Shown here: positions 32,751 through 40,703 of the stretch, one piece after another
Layout of the letters: every line of letters starts with the position of its first letter
Numbering within the stretch: the first letter of the stretch is position 1
Assembly (NCBI GenBank): GCA_963712465.1
Contig: CAVQHY010000004.1
Coordinates: 558,001-622,000 of the forward strand
Reading direction: 5' to 3'
Length of the DNA: 64,000 nucleotides
Source of the DNA: CAVQHY01 sp963712465
GTDB lineage: Bacteria; Actinomycetota; Thermoleophilia; Gaiellales; Gaiellaceae
The notes under the pieces: model-generated
Told to the model about the DNA's origin: nothing
What the model saw: only the letters and a program-made list of their open reading frames with translations
Database searches by the model: none
Position numbers and translations under genes: made by a program

Positions 32751-32776
32751 CGACTCGAGGCCGGCGAGCTCCGTCT

Positions 32777-33901
32777 CTACCCCGGCGTCGCCGGGCTCGC
32801 GGCTTTTTTTGGCACGGCCTCCGCGTCGAGAACGTCCTCCAGGATGCGCGAGAGGCGCCGCTCGTCGATCTCGGGCGCAGGGCCGAACGGATCGGCCGGC
32901 AGGCGATGGCCGAGCGCGAGCGCCGCAGCTCTAAGTACGTCGTCGCGCCCGACCTCGCTCCGACCGGCGAGCGCCGCGAGCGCCTTCGCGCACTCGAGCG
33001 TCGTCACGTCAGCCCTGTGGCTCGGGATGCCGACGTCGAGGACGAGACGCGCGATCGCGCCGTACAGCCCGTCCGGTACGTGCACGGCAGGGAGGAGCCG
33101 CCGTGCTCGTGCGATCCGCTCGGCGAGCTGTGCCTGTTCGCCTGACCAGCCGGACCGGAACCCGGATGGGTCGGCGGCGAACGCCTCCCGGCGGCGCATG
33201 ACGTCTGCTCGCGCCGACGGGTCGGCCAGCGCCTGCACCGCAACGTGGAGTCCGATGCGGTCGGCGATCTGCGGGCGGAGCTCCCCCTCCTCCGGGTTCA
33301 TCGTCCCGACGAGGAGGAAGCGCGCGGGGTGCGCGATCGATACGCCCTCCCGCTCGACGACGTTGACGCCGAGCGCGGCCGCATCGAGCAGCACGTCCAC
33401 GAGGTGGTCGTCGAGGAGGTTGATCTCGTCGACGTACAGGATGCCGCGATTCGCCTCGGCCAGCAGCCCGGGCTCGAGCGCCTTGACTCCGTCCGACAAC
33501 GCCCGAGCGATGTCGACCGAGCCGGCGACGCGATCCTCGGTCGCGTTCAGCGGCAGGTCGACGATACGCACCCGCCGGCGCGTCGCGGGGAGCGCCTCGC
33601 CCTTGTCGACCCGCGCACGACACGACTCGCACGGATCCGCCGGGGAGCACGAGAAGCTGCAGTCGGCGACGACGTCGATCTCCGGCAGCAGCTCGGCGAG
33701 GCCCCGGACGGCCGTGGACTTCCCCGTGCCGCTCGGTCCCTCGACGAGGAGCCCGCCGATCGCCGGCTGGACGGCGTTGAGCAGAAGCGCCGTCTTCAGG
33801 CGCTCCTGCTCGACGATCGCGGTGAAGGGGTAGTGGATCAGGTCAGGACGAGGCGCTTGCCGAAGGTGGGCTCCGCCTGCGTGATCGGCGGGAACTTCCA
33901 C
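32777..33901 (-). CDS. chlD: AAA+ (N-terminal) part of ChlD; ChlI-like short product
   Basis: 374-residue AAA+ ATPase of the ChlI/BchI family. The P-loop is GPSGTGKST (55-63), four cysteines lie in DCSFSCSPADPCESC, Walker B is ILYVDEINLL, and GTMNPEEGELRPQI is the sensor/insertion region. Zero-frame translation stops at 32777, soon after the run AAAAAAA, and would give a small ChlI-like subunit. A -1 shift joins it to the VWA frame. The only in-frame standard start is the GTG at 33899-33901, 64 bp inside the upstream ThDP-enzyme gene. No separate chlI is in the window. Confidence 0.87.
   Translation of the reverse strand: MEVPADHAGGAHLRQAPRPDLIHYPFTAIVEQERLKTALLLNAVQPAIGGLLVEGPSGTGKSTAVRGLAELLPEIDVVADCSFSCSPADPCESCRARVDKGEALPATRRRVRIVDLPLNATEDRVAGSVDIARALSDGVKALEPGLLAEANRGILYVDEINLLDDHLVDVLLDAAALGVNVVEREGVSIAHPARFLLVGTMNPEEGELRPQIADRIGLHVAVQALADPSARADVMRRREAFAADPSGFRSGWSGEQAQLAERIARARRLLPAVHVPDGLYGAIARLVLDVGIPSHRADVTTLECAKALAALAGRSEVGRDDVLRAAALALGHRLPADPFGPAPEIDERRLSRILEDVLDAEAVPKKAASPATPG
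32781..32822 (-). promoter_or_regulatory. Programmed -1 ribosomal frameshift signal in chlD
   Basis: Reading the minus strand there are three elements. A Shine-Dalgarno-like GGAGG (complement of 32818-32822) is followed 7 nt later by the slippery run CCAAAAAAAG (A7 at 32804-32810, read P-K-K). Eight nt later is a perfect GC hairpin, CCCGGC-GAC-GCCGGG (32781-32795), with the zero-frame TAG at 32777-32779. The VWA domain is in the -1 frame, exactly what slipping on A-AAA-AAA gives. Recoding of chlD to yield small and medium chelatase subunits from one gene has been described; this copy has all the stimulators. Confidence 0.85.
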
Positions 33902-35619
33902 GTGCCGATCAGCGGCACGGCCGTGTCGCGGTTGACCTTGACGTCGACGACGTAGGGTGTGCCCGCGTTCAGCGCCGTATCGAGCGCGTCCGCTAGGTCC
34001 CCGGGCTGGTCGACCGAGATGCCGCCGGCTCCCATCGCCTCGGCCATCTTGGCGAAGTCGGGATTCCAGAACTCGCCGGTCGAGTGCTTGACGAAGCTCG
34101 TGCCGATCTCGCGGCCGTCCATGTAGAAGCGCTGAAGGTCGCGGATCACGCCGATCGTGTAGTTGTTGAGAATCACCCAGACGGCCGGGATGTCGTACTC
34201 GGTCGCGGTCGCAACGGCGCCGGGGAACATCATGAAGCTGCCGTCGCTCGTGACGCAGATCGCCTGCCGGTCAGGCTTCGCGAGCTTGAGCCCGAGCACG
34301 CCGTAGGTGCCGAACCCCATCCCCGCGAACCCGCCCGGAGTGAAGACCGAGCGTGGCTCATAGACGTCCCAGTACTGCTCGACCCACGTCTGATGATTCC
34401 CCGTGTCGGTGATCATCAGCGTGTCGTCGGGAGCCGCCGCCCGTAGCTCCTTGATCACGCGCCGCGGGTCGATCGGCACCGCGTCGGACGCCTTCTCGGG
34501 CTCGATGAAGTTCGACCACTCCTCCCTGTAGCTTTCGACCTGGTCGAGCCAGGGCGAGCGCTCGCGCTTCGGGCCGCGCCTCTCGGCGACCTCTCGAAGC
34601 TGGCGCAGCACTTCGCGGGCGTCGCCGACGATGCCGAGCTCGGTCGGGTAGTTGCGGCCGATCTCCTGCGGATCGATGTCGATGTGGATGAGCTTCGTCG
34701 GCGGGATGTTGTACGTGTAGCCCGGCACCCAGGAGGAACAGTGGATGTCGGAGAAGCGACAGCCGATCGCGAGGATGACGTCCGCGTTGCGGGCCGCCTC
34801 CGTGGCGGGGTACTCGCCCCAGCAGCCGGCGATGCCGAGGTGGAGCGGGTGCTTCGCCGACAGGGCGCCCTTACCCATGAACGTCGAGTACACCGGCACG
34901 TTCACGTACTCGGCGAACGCGGCGAGCTCGGCGCTCGCGTCGGAGCAGATCACGCCGCCCCCGGCGAGGACGAGTGGGCGCCGCGCCTTCAGCAGCAGGT
35001 CGAGCGCTCTCTCGACAGCCTCCGGCGAGCCGGGCGTCCGCCAGTTGAGCATCAGCGACCGCTCCTCCGGCTCGGGCACCTCGATGTCGGCCTTCTCGAT
35101 CCAGAGGTCGTAGGGCACCTCGACGTGCACGGGGCCCGGGCGGCCCGTGCGCGCGAGCTTGAATGCCTTCGGGAGGAACTTCGCGAGGTCATCGACGGAG
35201 TTCGCCTGGAAGCTCCGCTTCGTGATCACCTTGGCGATCGACGGGAAGTCGGCCTGGTAGTGGCGGTTCTCCTCCTGGAGCGCGCCCGAGTCGTACTGGC
35301 TCGTCGCGACCTGGCCGGTCATGGCGATGAACGCAGACGAGTCGTAGAAGGCGTTCGCCATGGCGACGGTGAGCAGCATCGGCCCGGGGCCCGTGGACGT
35401 GTAGACGGGAATGAGCTGACCGCTCGCGCGGAAGTAGGCGTCGGCCATGTACCCCGCGCCCGACTCGATGCGCGGGAAGACGATCTTCAGCTCGTCTTGA
35501 CGGTCGAAGACGCCGTCCAGAAGGCCGACCGCCCCGTGTCCGGCGTAGCCGAACATGTAGGGGGTCTTCTCCCGAATCAGGTACTCGACGACGAGGTCGG
35601 CGCCGCGAATCTCGGCCAT
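33838..35619 (-). CDS. Thiamine-diphosphate-dependent enzyme (acetolactate-synthase-like)
   Basis: 593-residue ThDP enzyme with the three-domain order Pyr, central, PP. The activating glutamate is in FPRIESGAGYMADAYFRASG (near residue 52). The central domain has LVLAGGGVICSDASAEL. The ThDP/Mg motif is TSDGSFMMFPGAVATATEYDIPAVWVILNN, with S replacing G in GDG. It resembles acetolactate synthase, sulfoacetaldehyde acetyltransferase and related decarboxylases, so the exact reaction is open. The ATG at 35617-35619 follows GAGGAGGAA. It overlaps chlD by 64 bp. Confidence 0.85.
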   Translation of the reverse strand: MAEIRGADLVVEYLIREKTPYMFGYAGHGAVGLLDGVFDRQDELKIVFPRIESGAGYMADAYFRASGQLIPVYTSTGPGPMLLTVAMANAFYDSSAFIAMTGQVATSQYDSGALQEENRHYQADFPSIAKVITKRSFQANSVDDLAKFLPKAFKLARTGRPGPVHVEVPYDLWIEKADIEVPEPEERSLMLNWRTPGSPEAVERALDLLLKARRPLVLAGGGVICSDASAELAAFAEYVNVPVYSTFMGKGALSAKHPLHLGIAGCWGEYPATEAARNADVILAIGCRFSDIHCSSWVPGYTYNIPPTKLIHIDIDPQEIGRNYPTELGIVGDAREVLRQLREVAERRGPKRERSPWLDQVESYREEWSNFIEPEKASDAVPIDPRRVIKELRAAAPDDTLMITDTGNHQTWVEQYWDVYEPRSVFTPGGFAGMGFGTYGVLGLKLAKPDRQAICVTSDGSFMMFPGAVATATEYDIPAVWVILNNYTIGVIRDLQRFYMDGREIGTSFVKHSTGEFWNPDFAKMAEAMGAGGISVDQPGDLADALDTALNAGTPYVVDVKVNRDTAVPLIGTWKFPPITQAEPTFGKRLVLT

Positions 35620-35711
35620 GGAGTTCCTCCTCGCTCGTGACTGCGCTGCGTCCTTCGAGGCGATCATATAGAGCCGGCGACCGGGGATCAGGACGCGACT
35701 CGAGGGTGGGC

Positions 35712-36935
35712 TCAGCCTGCCTCGAGAACCTCCGCGGCCACCCGATAGGCCGATCGAATCGCGCCCTCCATGCCGCCGGGGCCGACCCGATCGTCGGTGT
35801 GCTCCCCTGTGAAGAAGACCCGGCCGCCCAGCGGCGCTCTGATCAGCGGGAGCAGCGTCTCGCGCTGGTCGCCGATCGGGGCCCGGGCGATGCAGCGGGC
35901 GTAGGGGTCGTCGGTCCAGCTAACCACGGTGCCGTGAAGGCGCGTGACGGGGAGGCCCGTCACCAGCTCCATCGTGCGATCGGCCTCCTGAAGGATCGCC
36001 TCCGCGTCCAGGTCCCGTGGCTCCCGCTCCGCGCTGAGAATGGTGGTCACGACGATCGGCTCTCCGGACTGGTGGATCGAGAAGTCGAGAAACCAGCTCG
36101 GTAGCCGGTCGGTGAAGACTCCCGTTCGCATCGCGTCCCGCACGGTGTCGCGCTCGGAGTACTGGATCCCGACGCCCGCGCCGCTCCCGTACCGCAGCGA
36201 CACGAGTGCGCCGACCTTCTCGCCCGGGAGCGGAGGATCCCACCCGAGCCCTGTCGTGAGCGGGCCGGGAACCGCGATCACGGCCAGATCGCCGCTCAAC
36301 GTCTCGTTATCGGACTCCACGGTGACGCCGGAGCTCGACCAGCCGACGGTGCGAACGGGCTGCTCGAGGCGGACGTCGAGCCCCTCGGCGATTCGGTGGG
36401 GAAGCTGGTCGTTCCCGCCTGCGATCTGCATGTAGACCTCGGGCCCGAGATGGAGGGTGAAGGCGTCCACGTAACGCAGGGGAATCGAAGGCTGGATCTG
36501 GATCAGCGCCTCGAGGAACGCGTGGGGCGTGGCCGACAGGCGGCTCCGCCGGGCCCAGGCGTCGACCGTCTCGAAGGGCACCGGCGGGGTCTGCTGGTGG
36601 GCGGCGCCGAGCTCCTCGAACGCTGCCCCGGTGGCTGCCCCGTCGAGCGTGCGCCCGCCGAACAGGAGCTTCGGAAGCTCCGCGCCGAGCGTTCCCTTCG
36701 GGGTCACCTCGAGCTCGAAGCGCTCGCACAGCTGCAGGATGTTCGTCTGGCCCTCGTAGAGGATCTCGGCTCCGACGTCGGCGAACTGCCCGTCCTGGAA
36801 GCCCTCGCGGATGGTGAGCACCCGGCCGCCCACGCGGTTTCGGGCCTCCAGGATCACGACCTCGTGCCCCGCCTCCTGCAGCTGCATGCCCGAGACCAGC
36901 CCGGACAGGCCGGCGCCCACGATGATGACCTTCAC
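35712..36935 (-). CDS. FAD-dependent amine-oxidase-like protein
   Basis: 407-residue flavoprotein of the monoamine oxidase/protoporphyrinogen oxidase family. The N-terminal Rossmann motif is VIIVGAGLSGLVSGMQL, continued by VVILEARNRVGGRVLT (the GG doublet contacting FAD). The C-terminus has VFFTGEHTDDRVGPGGMEGAIRSAYRVA, which closes the FAD site. Substrate unknown. The GTG at 36933-36935 lies 6-7 nt after AGGAGA. It is 92 bp upstream of the ThDP-enzyme gene on the same strand. Confidence 0.87.
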   Translation of the reverse strand: MKVIIVGAGLSGLVSGMQLQEAGHEVVILEARNRVGGRVLTIREGFQDGQFADVGAEILYEGQTNILQLCERFELEVTPKGTLGAELPKLLFGGRTLDGAATGAAFEELGAAHQQTPPVPFETVDAWARRSRLSATPHAFLEALIQIQPSIPLRYVDAFTLHLGPEVYMQIAGGNDQLPHRIAEGLDVRLEQPVRTVGWSSSGVTVESDNETLSGDLAVIAVPGPLTTGLGWDPPLPGEKVGALVSLRYGSGAGVGIQYSERDTVRDAMRTGVFTDRLPSWFLDFSIHQSGEPIVVTTILSAEREPRDLDAEAILQEADRTMELVTGLPVTRLHGTVVSWTDDPYARCIARAPIGDQRETLLPLIRAPLGGRVFFTGEHTDDRVGPGGMEGAIRSAYRVAAEVLEAG

Positions 36936-37092
36936 GGGTCTCTCCTTTCGACAATCCGTCGACTCACGATGCGAGCACGTCGAACCTCGATTGCCGAGCA
37001 CTTCTACTCGCAATGCCCGTCGAACACAAGCTCTGTCTCCGACGCGCCCGTTTGACAAACCCGGCGGCCGTGGGATACGTACGCTGGACACC

Positions 37093-37515
37093 ATGAGCGC
37101 AACCCCGGACGACGCGGTAGGCCACAGCGCAGAGCTGACGTGGACCCTGGGCCGGTCCCTGTGCACCGAGCGAGGCGGTCACTACCTCCTGTCGACACCA
37201 TCCATGGTGCTCCTGATCGAGAAGGCCGCGATCGAGGCAGTGACGCCGTTCCTCGCGGCGGGGGAGACGACCGTCGGGACAGAGGTCTCGGTTCGACACG
37301 TTGCACCCACGCCCGAGGGCGCGACGGTGCGCGCGCAGGCGATCGTCCGCGAGCGTGACGGACGCCGGTTTCGCCTCGACGTCGAGGTGTTCGATCAGCT
37401 CGATCAGGTCGGCATTGCCGAGCACGAGCGGTTCGTGGTCTCGCTCGACAAGTATCTCGCGCGGTTGCAGGACAAGAGCGCCCGGCTCGCGGAACAGGGC
37501 ACGTCCCCGTCGTGA
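37093..37515 (+). CDS. Hot-dog thioesterase, fluoroacetyl-CoA thioesterase (FlK)-like
   Basis: 140-residue hot-dog protein similar to FlK. The three catalytic positions of FlK appear conserved: Thr35 in STPSMV, Glu43 in LIEKAA and His69 in VSVRHVAPTP. Family members hydrolyse small acyl-CoA esters or act as housekeeping thioesterases. The ATG at 37093 is preferred to the longer open frame, which has no homology. First gene of the cluster 2 operon; it overlaps the hydratase GTG by 4 bp. The 157-bp gap upstream (36936-37092) has no gene and probably holds divergent promoters. Confidence 0.82.
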   Translation: MSATPDDAVGHSAELTWTLGRSLCTERGGHYLLSTPSMVLLIEKAAIEAVTPFLAAGETTVGTEVSVRHVAPTPEGATVRAQAIVRERDGRRFRLDVEVFDQLDQVGIAEHERFVVSLDKYLARLQDKSARLAEQGTSPS

Positions 37516-38288
37516 CGGACACCACCTTTGCGGTGCAGCGCGATCCGGACCGCGGGATCGCCCGCATCACGATCGGCGCTGCCGATCAGCTGAACGTCCT
37601 CAGCCACGCCACCCGCTTCGAGCTCTCGGCCCAGATCGAGCAGCTCGGCGCCGAATCGTGGATGCGTGTGCTGATCATCGACTCGGCCAGCACCCGGGCG
37701 TTCTCCGCCGGTGTGGACGTCGGCGAGTTCGCAGGGCTGACGCCGCTCGAGATGTCTCGTCTGCATCTGTCGATGTCGGCTCCCACGCGCATCCCCCAGC
37801 CCGTCATCGCTGCGATCGACGGTCACTGCTACGGGGGGCCGTTCGAGCTCTGTCTGGCCTGCGACTTCCGCATCGTCACCGACACCAGCTCCCTGGGCCT
37901 GCCGGAGATCGGTCTCGCGCAGATGCCGGGGAGCGGAGGAGGCCAGCGTCTGCTTCGCCTCGTCGGGCCCACCCGGGCGAAGCTGATGTGCATGACCGGG
38001 CTCAAGGTCGACGGGAGGACGGCCGAGTCATGGGGGATTGCGAGCAGATGCGTCTCGCGGGACGAGCTCGCCGCGGCGGTGGACGAGCTGGCCGCTCAGG
38101 TTGCGGGCCTCGCGCCCGCCGCCGTCCAGATGATGAAGCTCGCGCTGAACGCCGGAGCGGACGCGCCGTTGGCGGCGGCGCTCGACCTGGAAGGCCAGAT
38201 GTACGCGACCCTCAGAACGACCGAGGACTACGCCGAGGGCCTCGCCGCGTGGCGAGAGAAGCGCCCGCCGAGCTTCCTCGGACGGTGA
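37512..38288 (+). CDS. Enoyl-CoA hydratase/isomerase family protein, cluster 2
   Basis: 258-residue crotonase-fold protein. The first oxyanion-hole strand is RAFSAGVDVGEFAG and the second IAAIDGHCYGGPFELCLACDFRI, followed by the trimer helix LGLPEIGLAQMPGSGGGQRLLRLVG. One of the classic catalytic glutamates is at PEIGLAQMPGSGG (Glu present, second position Gln/Ser), so hydratase, isomerase or C-C hydrolase activity is possible. GTG start overlapping the thioesterase; stop overlapping the large-subunit GTG. Equivalent of the broken gene at 17229. Confidence 0.87.
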   Translation: MTDTTFAVQRDPDRGIARITIGAADQLNVLSHATRFELSAQIEQLGAESWMRVLIIDSASTRAFSAGVDVGEFAGLTPLEMSRLHLSMSAPTRIPQPVIAAIDGHCYGGPFELCLACDFRIVTDTSSLGLPEIGLAQMPGSGGGQRLLRLVGPTRAKLMCMTGLKVDGRTAESWGIASRCVSRDELAAAVDELAAQVAGLAPAAVQMMKLALNAGADAPLAAALDLEGQMYATLRTTEDYAEGLAAWREKRPPSFLGR

Positions 38289-40702
38289 CGCGGCTGCACG
38301 ACGGGTCGGTTCGCCGCAAGGAGGACGCGCGGCTGGTGCGCGGCCGTGGTCAGTTCGTCGCCGATCGGGCTACCGTGGGCATGTCGGAGGCGGCCATCCT
38401 GCGCAGCCCGCACGCGCACGCGAGGGTGGCGGCGATCGACGCCGAGGCGGCGCGGTCTCTCGACGGCGTGCACGCCGTGCTCACGGCGGCCGACCTCGCG
38501 AGCCTGCTCGACGTTCTGCCCAGTGTTGCCAGGAGCGCTCCGCCCTACTATCCGATCGCGGTCGAGAAGGTCAGGTACGTCGGCGAGCCCGTCGCGATCG
38601 TCGTGGCGCGAGATCGGTACGTGGCGGAGGACGCCGCCTCGCTCGTGCAGGTCGACTACGACGTGCTGCCCGTCGTTGTCGATCCGGTCGATGCGTTGAA
38701 GCCGCTCGCTCCCCTGCTTCACGACTCGAACCCGGGGAACGTGGCGTGGCAGCGGCGCTACGCCTACGGCGACGTCGAGAGCGACTTCGCGACGGCCGAC
38801 CGGGTGGTCGTGCGTGAGCTGCGGTTTCCGTCGTACGTGTCCATGCCGCTCGAGACCTACGGAATCGTGGCCGAGTACGACGCGGAGCAGGAGGAGTACC
38901 TCGCGTACTGCAACTTCCAGGGCCCCTTCAGCCTGCACGCCGTTCTCGCGAGAGGCCTGCGAGTTCGCGAGGACCAGATTCGCATCGTCGCGCCGGGAGA
39001 CAGCGGTGGGAGCTTCGGGAGCAAGGCGATGATCTATCCCTACGTCGCCCTGCTCTGCGCCGCCGCCCGGCGGACGGGTCGGAGGATCAGGTGGATCGAG
39101 GATCGGCGCGAGCACCTGCTCGCGAGCACGCGTGCGTCCGATCGCGTGTGCCGGCTAGAGGCGGCGGTCACGAACGACGGGACGCTCCTCTCACTCCGCG
39201 CGTCGCTCCTGGACAACGTCGGCGCGTACCTTCGCGCCCCCGAGCCCGCCACCGTGGTGCGGGTGCTCAGCGATTTCCAGGGCGCATACAAGCTTCGCAG
39301 CCTGGAGGTCGACGGAACGTGTGTGTTGACGAACACGGCCCCGACCGGCCTCAATCGGGGCTACGGCGGGCCGCAGCACTACTTCTGTCTCGAGCGGCTG
39401 ATCGACGAGATCGCGGCGGAGGTCGGCCTCGACCCCGCGGCGCTGCGCCGCAGGAACCTCGTCGGCTCGAGCGAGATGCCGTTCACCACGGTCAGCGGCG
39501 GCCGCTACGACAGCGGCGACTACGCCGCTGTTCTCGACCGCGCGCTCGGCCTGGTGGGCTACAACGAGTGGCGCCGGCGCCAGGCGGATCTACGCGCTGA
39601 AGGCCGGCTCGTCGGGATCGGGCTCGCGGCTGTGATCCAGGGCTCCACGTCGAACATGGGCTACATCTCCGTCGCCGAGCCGACAGCCGATCGTCAGGGC
39701 CTCGGGTATCTGCCCAAGTCAGGCAACCAGGAGACCGCGCGGATCAAGATCGACAACGCCGGGCGCGTCACCGTCGGGATCAGCACGCTGAGCCAGGGTC
39801 AGGGTCACGAGACGGTCGCCGCACAGATCGTCTCCGACGTCCTATGCGTTCCATACGAGCGGGTGCGGGTGTCCAATCACCTGGACAGCTCGGCGAGCGT
39901 GTGGAGCGTCGCCTCCGGCTCGTACTCGAGCAGGTTCGCCGCGATGGGAGCCACCTCGATCCTGCTCGCGGCCCGCCGGCTCGAGGGCAAGCTGAGGGGC
40001 ATCGCAGCCCATCTCCTCGAGGCTGCCGAAGAGGACCTCGAGCTGACCGCCGACGGCTTCGTCGTCAGGGGGACACCGGCGCGGAAGGTGTCGCTGCGCA
40101 GGGTCGCGGGCGCGGCCCACTGGAATCCGGACTCACTTCCGGACGGCGTCGATACGAGCTGCGAAGCCTCGGCGACGTTTCGCTTTCCCGGGCTCGAGCC
40201 ACCGGATGCCAACGACCGCGTGAACGCATCCGGTCAGTACGCGTTCATTGTCGATGTCGCGGTCGTCGAGATCGACCGCGAGACGGGCAGGCTCTCGATC
40301 TCCGATTACGCGTCGGTGCACGACGCCGGAACCGTCCTCAACCCGGCGATCGTCGAGGGGCAGCGCAGGGGCGGCTTTGCTCACGGTCTCGGTGGAGCGC
40401 TGTTCGAGCAGCTCGGCTACAGCCCGGAGGGTGACCCGTGGGCCGACACGCTCTACGACTACATCTGTCCGACCGCTGCCGACATCCCACCGCTCCGTCT
40501 CGGTGAGCTGCAGACCCCCTCGCCGCTCACACCGCTCGGCGCGAAGGGCTGCGCCGACGGCAGCGTCGCTCCGACCCCGGCGGCAATCGCCAACGCGGCG
40601 GCGGACGCGCTCCGGCCTCTCGGGATCCCGGTCGACGAGCTCCCGCTGGATGCGCCGGCGATCTGGGCCGCGATCGCGCGGGCCACGGCCGGTTCGCCGT
40701 GA
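38285..40702 (+). CDS. Molybdenum hydroxylase large subunit, cluster 2, altered active-site motif
   Basis: 805-residue Mo-pterin-binding subunit, paralogous to 20926-23295. Conserved blocks include LVRGRGQFVADR, GPFSLHAVLARGL, SGGSFGSKAMIYPYVALL, NRGYGGPQHYFCLERL and GQGHETVAAQIVSDVL. At the C-terminus the motif reads GAKGCADGSV where cluster 1 has GAKGLGEGN, so the catalytic glutamate is replaced by Asp (about Asp758). Frame and flanking sequence are intact, so this is not a local frameshift. GTG start at 38285 in a 4-bp overlap with the hydratase. Confidence 0.92.
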   Translation: MTRLHDGSVRRKEDARLVRGRGQFVADRATVGMSEAAILRSPHAHARVAAIDAEAARSLDGVHAVLTAADLASLLDVLPSVARSAPPYYPIAVEKVRYVGEPVAIVVARDRYVAEDAASLVQVDYDVLPVVVDPVDALKPLAPLLHDSNPGNVAWQRRYAYGDVESDFATADRVVVRELRFPSYVSMPLETYGIVAEYDAEQEEYLAYCNFQGPFSLHAVLARGLRVREDQIRIVAPGDSGGSFGSKAMIYPYVALLCAAARRTGRRIRWIEDRREHLLASTRASDRVCRLEAAVTNDGTLLSLRASLLDNVGAYLRAPEPATVVRVLSDFQGAYKLRSLEVDGTCVLTNTAPTGLNRGYGGPQHYFCLERLIDEIAAEVGLDPAALRRRNLVGSSEMPFTTVSGGRYDSGDYAAVLDRALGLVGYNEWRRRQADLRAEGRLVGIGLAAVIQGSTSNMGYISVAEPTADRQGLGYLPKSGNQETARIKIDNAGRVTVGISTLSQGQGHETVAAQIVSDVLCVPYERVRVSNHLDSSASVWSVASGSYSSRFAAMGATSILLAARRLEGKLRGIAAHLLEAAEEDLELTADGFVVRGTPARKVSLRRVAGAAHWNPDSLPDGVDTSCEASATFRFPGLEPPDANDRVNASGQYAFIVDVAVVEIDRETGRLSISDYASVHDAGTVLNPAIVEGQRRGGFAHGLGGALFEQLGYSPEGDPWADTLYDYICPTAADIPPLRLGELQTPSPLTPLGAKGCADGSVAPTPAAIANAAADALRPLGIPVDELPLDAPAIWAAIARATAGSP

Positions 40703-40703
40703 G

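Noticed and set aside
32804..32810. A7/T7 run as a simple sequencing indel splitting chlD
   Set aside because: Cannot be excluded without reads, but the correct -1 phase, the GGAGG 7 nt before, the perfect hairpin 8 nt after and precedent in chlD genes make recoding more likely.
37301..40702. 1133-residue frame suggesting a fusion ahead of the cluster 2 Mo subunit
   Set aside because: The first 328 residues are Arg-rich shadow of the thioesterase and hydratase genes; GTG 38285 with 4-bp overlap is the natural start.
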